This document shows positions 57,513 through 64,000 of a DNA stretch of 64,000 nt, piece after piece. This stretch comes from Annulohypoxylon bovei var. microspora. Its lineage: Eukaryota; Ascomycota; Sordariomycetes; Xylariales; Hypoxylaceae. Position numbers and translations under genes: made by a program. How positions within the stretch are numbered: the first letter of the stretch is position 1; each line of letters begins with the position of its first letter. Location of the stretch: NCBI GenBank assembly GCA_022836615.1, contig MU405267.1:173604-237603 (forward strand), read 5' to 3'. The notes below the pieces were generated by a model. The model did no database searches, was not told the origin of the DNA, and saw only the letters and a list, made by a program, of their open reading frames with translations.

Positions 57513-59970
57513 GGTGAGCTCTTGCACGGCACGATGGATGCTTTGTTAGGTCCCTCCGCGAGGAAGCTCTTGGTGGACAAGAGAAAAGCCTGCGACAGGT
57601 AATGCTGTTACCTAGGTGCGGAAAGACCCCAGTAGAACTTGTTGCAAAGCGATGCAGGGCGATGCAGTTTGACGTACTATTTGTGACCCCTTTCCGAGGC
57701 GGGTGAGTGACGAGGAGGTAGAATCAGCTTCGCCTCGGCCCAGCAGAACTCCTTAACCACTCCTAACCCGTCTCGTAACTTCTTTTGCCATTCCAGTGAT
57801 CAACCAGCTTAGCCTTCATAGCCATCTCGGTGTCCAGCTCACGCCAAATCGCGCCAAATCGCCTGGCCGAATGCTTTATCGGTTTCCAGTCACCTTGAAT
57901 CGGTTTCTGTCACGTGCCTAATTGCAGCTGTGTGGTGTGGCTGAAAATGGGTCCCACGTCTTGCCGCAACGATTTTCTGACCTCCCCGGCTACCCCATTG
58001 CCGACTGAACGTCGAATCAATTGTCAATCGCTCTAAATGCTGGATACGCTGTTATTAGCGCTTAGGTCGATCCCGGTCACCTTCGCCGAGTCGACACGCT
58101 TAATGCAAGGGCGTGGTGGTTCAATCGGTCCAGTGTTTAACCCTTACTCTAACCCTAACCCTGTCTACATCGATCTCTTGTCGTCGCCGGCTTTTCCGAT
58201 GCTCATCCAACGCCGTCGGCCACCGGAACCAATATCAACCTTCATTTGCCCGCAAAACACTGCTGATCGATTCCCAGCGACCATTGATCGGGTTCCCAGC
58301 TTACCCGGCCACCTGAATGCTCAAGTAACCCCAAATCAATTTCTTAACCCTCCAACTACTGCTCCTATGCCTAACCAGTGCCAGACTAACCGCCATTGAC
58401 GTCTAATTGGACCTCGGCCACTGCAGCCAAGTCGGCACGTTTGGCAAAGCCCTTTGTAAAATTGTAACGGCAAAGGCAGCAAGGCATTGTAGTTCAATCA
58501 ATCCGCAACACGATGTTAATTGCCCGGCTATATCATCGATCGATTCCTAGTTGCCCCTAACCCATGTCCAAGCATTGCCTGCTATTCTGGTAACACTCAA
58601 CGAACGCCAAATCGGCCTCCTATACTTCCAGCTACTCAGGTGTATATCAGTCGCTCCATCAGCTGCCGTATCGTCCCGAAAGCCGTCATCGATACTAAGC
58701 CAACGTTTGATTACACTCATGATTAATCTCTTGACCTCCCCGCTATCACGGTCCTCAATCAATGCTAAATCCCCCGGAACCGCTATCAGCCTCCAGTCGT
58801 TTTAACTGCAACTTTGATTCATCCATAATCACATTGGATCGGTCTCCTGGCCTCGTTATTAGGACCGGTGTCTATTAACTGTTACACCTCACCAGTTACC
58901 CCGGTGTTTACCAACTGGCACATCAGCCCCGTCCGAGCTGCTATCGATCCCTTGGATGCATCCCCGATCGATCTTTTATTAGCATGAACAGCCTGGATCG
59001 GGGTGTCGGTATTCTAACATCTCTGGCCATCCCATCGCTCAACTAACACAAAGTTAACTGTCAATCGTTGGAAAACACCCGTAATCATTCTCCCTGCTTC
59101 CCCGGCTATGCCAATGACTACCCGACGCAAAATTGGCCTCTTAGCCTTCCCAGCTACTCCGATGTCCATTAGCTGCTATATCAGCCCCCTAAGACCGGTA
59201 TCGATCCACGGCTAACATTAGTTGACCACTGATCGCCTGGCCTGGCCGAGCCTCTTGTCGATCCCTAGTCACCGCTGGTCGGATTCTTAACATCCCCGGC
59301 CATCACGGTGCTCAACCAATGCCTAACCAATGCCTAACCAATGCCTAACCGGGTTCCCAATCTCGTCAATCACCTCGGCGTCCATTAAACCCCTTGGGAA
59401 GCATAATCAATCCTCAAAACGGCTAGCTGCATCATGATTCATGCATCGACCTTGAATGACTCCCGATGCTCAACCGCTTTGAAAGTCCGGTGACAGCGAT
59501 ATCGACGGTTAAATCGATCCCGGCTACCTTGATCAGGTCTGTACGCTTGAAGGGACCTCTCAGGCTGTTGTTAATGTAAGCGGTAGGGGTGTCGTGGACT
59601 CGTGGTATAGTCAGTCAGTCTAATGCGTAACACGCTATCAAATTGCTCGGCTGCATTGTCGATCGATCTCCCAGCACTGCCGGCCATTCTAATGCTCAAT
59701 GAACGCCGCAATCTCCCAAACCTCCTCATCACCCTGGTATCGTGTCCATTAGCAGCCGCAACAGCCGCCCTAAGACCGTTACCAATCCCAGCTAACGTTA
59801 AATCAGCACTGACTGCTTACCCGAGCTCTTGGCCGATCTTCGCCTTAGTCAATGTCAAATCGACCTCCGGAGCCGTTATCAGCCTCCAATCGCCTGATCG
59901 CACCATCGATTCATCACTAATCATCCCGTTTCTTCACCTCTCCGGCCAAAACATCGCGTCTTCGGACCGT

Positions 59971-60087
59971 ATGGGTTGGAGTGTAAAACGTGAGCCCTAG
60001 CTTAGCACGCCCACTGCGCCGTTAGGGAGGCTCTGGGATAGCTCCAAAGGCTGTCCTCTGGCGTTATATGATAACTACTACTACTAC
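59971..60087 (+). repeat. duplicated subtelomeric segment, copy 2
   Basis: Second copy of the segment at 57323-57441, about 2.65 kb closer to the telomere, in direct orientation. It differs by point changes and a short insertion (CTTAG) before GCACGCCC, and again ends in CTA triplets. Confidence 0.8.
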
Positions 60088-61452
60088 ATGACTTCCCCGG
60101 CCGTCCCTAACCAATGCTAAATCAATGCTAAATCAACCCCCAATCGCCCGACTTTACTGCTGGTCGATCCTCATCCGGTCTATGGCTTTGTTGGCTACCT
60201 CGGACTTCAGTGTCTCTTAACCCTCTCGGCACGCGTACAAGATTGAATGAGCCCATCGTGCCGTTGCCAGGCTGACATAAGCGGTAAAGGCATGGCGGCC
60301 AAGTTAATCGAATGCCTATTATCAAATGGACCACCAACTGCCTGATCCCACGACTAATGGATCCTTAATCACCTTGGATCGGTCCCCTGGCCTCTAACCA
60401 TTCCGGTGTTCATGAACCTCCAATTCAGCTTTTCGGGAACCGCTATAAATTCTCAGCTAACGTTAAATCGCTTTACCACGTCTTCGATTGATCCCAAACA
60501 CTTCAAGCATGCTGGCACGTCTGATGGAGCCCCTCGGACCGTCGCTAGACTGATATGAGCGGTAATGATGTGGCAAGGTACCAAGTCGACCACCAACTGC
60601 TTAAATGCACCGCCAATGAATTTCTGACCCTTTTAACCATTTACGTGTTCATTAACTGCTCAACAACCCCCTCAAAGCCGTCGTCCCCCAACTAACGTAA
60701 AATCGCCTAACCACATTCCCGATCAATGCCTGGTCACTTTGAACGGCCTAGATCGGTACCGCAACATCTCTAGCCACCCCGATACTCACCCAGCGGAGGA
60801 GTGGCTAAGCGCTTGGTCGTGGCCATTTAACCCGTGCACGACGAGTCGTTGCATAAACCCATGACCAAGTGGGGTTCGAAGGCGACTGGCGGCGGGAGGG
60901 TAGTTTTTCTCGTAGAGACAACGGGCTAGCTATCGTGGGTTGACGCCCTTAGCCAGGAAACAGTGCCAAGGGCAGAGGCAGGTTTGGAGGATTTTTCGAA
61001 AGCGTACTTTAGACGTCCTATCGTTATGTATATTGTTAGAACAAGGCTCCAATGACCGAGAACAGGTTGAAACGATGAATTGAGTTGATCCTGAATGATG
61101 AACTTCAAAGCGAAGCTACGCTGACCTTGACGATGTGTGGGCTTTATACCTAAATCGCGAGCCACAAAGCACCCTGCTCCATCACAATATACATCCCTCG
61201 GACGTAAACAATATCATCATCATCATCAAACATCAAATAAGCCATTGACTGTCTGACTGCACACCCAATCGGTTTCCTGACCGCTCTAGCCATTTTAGTG
61301 CCCAACGACGGCCAAAGCAGCTATTGACAGTTTACATACACCTAGGATTAATATTTCAACCTCACCGGCCATCCACGTGCCTTACCAACACCAAATCGGC
61401 TGCCAATGACTGGTTATAACAGCTGACCAAGGATCGCATCTCGGTTGCCTCA

Positions 61453-61636
61453 AGGTGCCAGGAGGGAAACGCCAAGCTAGCAGACGAAAAGACGTCTCGA
61501 CAAACTCCAGGATCCAAAGCCTCTCCACCCAGCAAAGAGACCTCATCCTTCAGCGGAGAGAGCTTACCTACGGGCTGGAGAAGCTGGCAAAGGATCGTGA
61601 GTCGTCCGAGATGTCGCCCTAGCCAAAATCAATCTC
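61453..61636 (+). repeat. AGGTGCCAGGAG repeat, copy 1
   Basis: Begins AGGTGCCAGGAG and ends near GTCGCCCTAGCC. It contains CAGCGGAGAGAGCTTACCT. The second copy is at 61835-62009 and a partial third at 62096-62180. Confidence 0.8.
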
Positions 61637-61834
61637 GGCATCCCAAGCCTACCCAGTAACCCCCCAAAGCCACCATCGATCACCAGCGATCGGTAAATCG
61701 CTTGGTTGCATCCTCGATCGACCCCCAATCACTTGGATCGGTATCCTAACCTCTCCAACCATTCCAATGCACCCAAGATCAATATCTCAGCCTCCTCAGC
61801 CGTTGATGTATTTCGCGAACTCTACGTCGGCCCG

Positions 61835-62009
61835 AGGTGCCAGGAGAGAAACGCTAAGCTAGGCATCAACCGATTTCGACAGGCTCCGCGAAAGCCTTGC
61901 AACCCAGCTAAGAGACCTCACCTGTCAGCGGAGAAAGCTTCTACGGGTTAAACCAACTAGCAAGGGATCTCGAGTTGTCCGTCCTACGGAGAAAGACGTC
62001 ACCTTAGCC
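61835..62009 (+). repeat. AGGTGCCAGGAG repeat, copy 2
   Basis: Direct repeat of the 61453 copy, diverged by substitutions and small indels. It contains TCAGCGGAGAAAGCTT and ends near GTCACCTTAGCC. Confidence 0.8.
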
Positions 62010-62095
62010 AATATCAATCTTTTCAGCTTTCGCAGCCATCGAAGTGCTTCACGAACACCAAATCGGCTGCCAATGACCTGACTACACCATTAATC

Positions 62096-62180
62096 ACCGA
62101 AGAGAGCTTACCTACGGGCTAGAGAAGCTGGCAAGGGATCGCGAGTCGTCCGTCCTGTAGAAGGATGTCGCCCTAGCCAT
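62096..62180 (+). repeat. AGGTGCCAGGAG repeat, partial copy 3
   Basis: Only the right half of the unit is present, from GAAGAGAGCTTACCTACGGG to GTCGCCCTAGCC. It is closest in sequence to copy 1. Confidence 0.8.
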
Positions 62181-63907
62181 TGAAGTACTTCACGAACGCT
62201 AGGTGTGCTGCTCATGACTCGCCTACACCCACAATAGATCCATGATCACCTCAGATCGGTTTCTCACCCTCCTCGGGCATTGCGGTGTCCATCAGGTACT
62301 AAATCCCGCCAGTCGCCTAGTTGCACTATTGGTGAATGCCTTATCACCCTCAACCGGCTTTCCAACCTGATCAACGACTCCGGCGTCCATTAACTCCGTC
62401 AACTCCATCAACTCTCTAAAACCACTGTCAATGCTTATCAAATGCCAAATCGCCTAGTTGCATGACCAATCGATCCCCGATGACGATGAATGACCTAAAT
62501 CAATCTCCCAGCCCCATTAGTCGTTCCAACATCCAACAACTGCCTGTAGAAGTCTTCTCTGCCCGCTATGCCTCACCCCCTTGAGAGGATAGCCTTGAGG
62601 TCTGATCTGGAGAATCGGCAGCATGGGAGCTGAGCCCCTAGGGGACCATTAGGGCTAGTCCTGGAAAAGCAAAGGGCACGCTGTGTAGGTGTGCATACCG
62701 TGATTCGTAGGCACAAGGAGTTAAAGCTCTTTGCGCAACGACATAAGTAGCTGTTTTCCATCTGCTGGGTTTGCAGGGTTTGCATCGCGATAGTGCCAAT
62801 CCAACCGTCCATCGCCCGATTACACTGCTCCTCAACACGTAATCGGTCTCTCAACCTCGTCAGCTTCCTCGGGATCACCATCAATCCTCAGTGAACTCCA
62901 AATGGTCTGCTGATCACTTGACTGCATCCCCGATCCATCCCCAATGACACCGGACAGCCTAGACAGCTTGTAATGGTTTCCTGGCCTCACCGACTATGCT
63001 GGCGCCCAGATTAGCTGTCAGTCGCCTAAACCGTCCAAATGCACCTCGGATTGATCTAATCAACGCCAAATCAATCTCCAATCACCCTCGAGGCCTAACC
63101 AGCGCCAGATTAATCGTATCGCTGTATTCGCTGTATACGCTTAGCTGCACCGACACCAATATCGATTTCGGTCATCCCAACCAAGTCCGCATGTCTGGCG
63201 AAGTCGCTTGGGTCGTGGTTGGACTGCTGGAAGCATGGAAGCCTGACATCACAGCCAATTGATCCCCAATCACCTTGGTCAATCTCCTCGCCATCTCAAG
63301 GCACAGCGAACACCAAATGGAGTCGACAACCACCCAGCTGCACCCCCAATGACCTAGTTGCACCCCAATCAATCCCCCAACCTGTCCAGGCACTCTGGTG
63401 GTCAACCAACGTCAAGTCGGCCTCGTGGGACTCACAATCAATCGCTGGTCATTGCCGATCCATCCCCTAACCTCCACGACCACTCAAATGCCCAACCAGT
63501 CCCCAAACAACCCGCTGTCGATGCTCAGGCCATGCAGACTCCAGATGGGTCTTCAGGACACCAGGTGCACTGCCACGACCCCCCAAGCACGTTTGGGAGC
63601 GTCGGGGCAGCCCACTGAGCCGTTCCCCGCCGTTGAACAGCTGTGCAACGGCAGCGAAACCGCTATGGGCAATGGGATGGCCATCGCAGCGCAGCAGGGC
63701 GACTGGGGCGATCACGTCAACGACACCGATACAAGTTATCGTGGTAGACGAATGCGACGCAATGGAAGGTGCGATGGAATTAAGGTTAACGAAACTTAAA
63801 ATTAAGTTTAGCGCGAACTCAAATTTCGAGCTAACGCAAACCTTAAAACCTAAAACTCACGTGACCAACCACCACCCGAAACCGGAGCCACCACCAAACC
63901 CTACACA

Positions 63908-64000
63908 GGGTTAGGGTTAGGGTTAGGGTTAGGGTTAGGGTTAGGGTTAGGGTTAGGGTTAGGGTTAGGGTTAGGGTTAGGGTTAGGGTTAGGGTTAGGG
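63908..64000 (+). repeat. telomere, (TTAGGG)15
   Basis: Fifteen perfect TTAGGG units from 63911 to the end of the window, preceded by GGG. The G-rich strand runs 5' to 3' towards the right edge, as required for a chromosome end. This is the standard telomere repeat of filamentous ascomycetes. Confidence 0.98.

Larger units (their letters stand above)
57700..63907. repeat. gene-free telomere-associated repetitive region
   Basis: About 6.2 kb built from diverged repeats of short phrases such as CAAATCGGCCTCC, GGATCGGTCTCC, ATCAGCCTCCAATCG and CGGTGTCCATTA. The plus strand is C-rich and G-poor over most of the span. The longest frames are short and overlap the repeats. The TACCTAGGTA-type motif, common elsewhere in the window, is essentially absent. 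No gene, tRNA or helicase fragment was recognised. Confidence 0.75.

Noticed and set aside
58142..58160. Interstitial telomere-like CCCTAACCCT
   Set aside because: Only about two and a half units, in the reverse orientation; too short to claim a fusion or healed end.
60800..60905. tRNA-like stretch with TGGCTAAGCGC and GGTTCGAAGGC
   Set aside because: The sequences resemble box A and box B, but the T-arm and acceptor arms do not pair. At best it is a decayed tRNA; it is not called as a gene.

Overview
The window is nuclear DNA from a filamentous ascomycete (Pezizomycotina, probably a Sordariomycete). Genes carry short introns of about 50-290 bp with GTNNGT donors. The products are fungal types: a Zn2Cys6 regulator, a GH76 cell-wall enzyme, a DUF3716 protein and a HET-domain relic. 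The right end is a telomere of 15 exact TTAGGG units, so the window is the last 64 kb of a chromosome arm, with the chromosome end at base 64000. The species cannot be named from the sequence alone. A short palindromic motif built around TACCTAGGTA recurs in non-coding DNA all along the arm and stops near 57.7 kb.

Layout. 0-13 kb is conserved housekeeping territory: an SDR-like reductase, a GPI-anchored wall protein, a GH76 DCW1/DFG5-type enzyme, a histidine phosphatase, the CTNNBL1 spliceosome-associated protein, V-ATPase subunit G and the cytochrome oxidase assembly factor PET117. 13.7-24 kb is metabolic: an MFS sugar transporter and a Zn2Cys6 regulator in divergent orientation, then myo-inositol oxygenase and indoleamine 2,3-dioxygenase. 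25-36 kb holds the ESCRT-I subunit VPS23, a large disordered protein, a family III CoA-transferase and a DUF3716 protein. 37-50 kb is gene-poor: a decayed SDR, a J-domain protein, an FtsJ-like methyltransferase and a broken HET gene. 49.7-56.2 kb contains two copies of a GACCC/GGGTC-rich repeat bracketing an 877-residue coiled-coil gene. 57.7-63.9 kb is a gene-free, degenerate, repetitive telomere-associated region, followed by the telomere.

How the genes may work together. The transporter, regulator and myo-inositol oxygenase are adjacent and could form a small polyol uptake and catabolism module; this is inference from position. The GPI protein and the GH76 enzyme both act at the cell wall. 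Gene density and integrity fall towards the telomere, with pseudogenes and repeats replacing conserved genes.

Exon boundaries were worked out by hand from splice signals, reading phase and family conservation. Gene spans below run from start codon to stop codon, with exons given in the text. No UTRs were determined.
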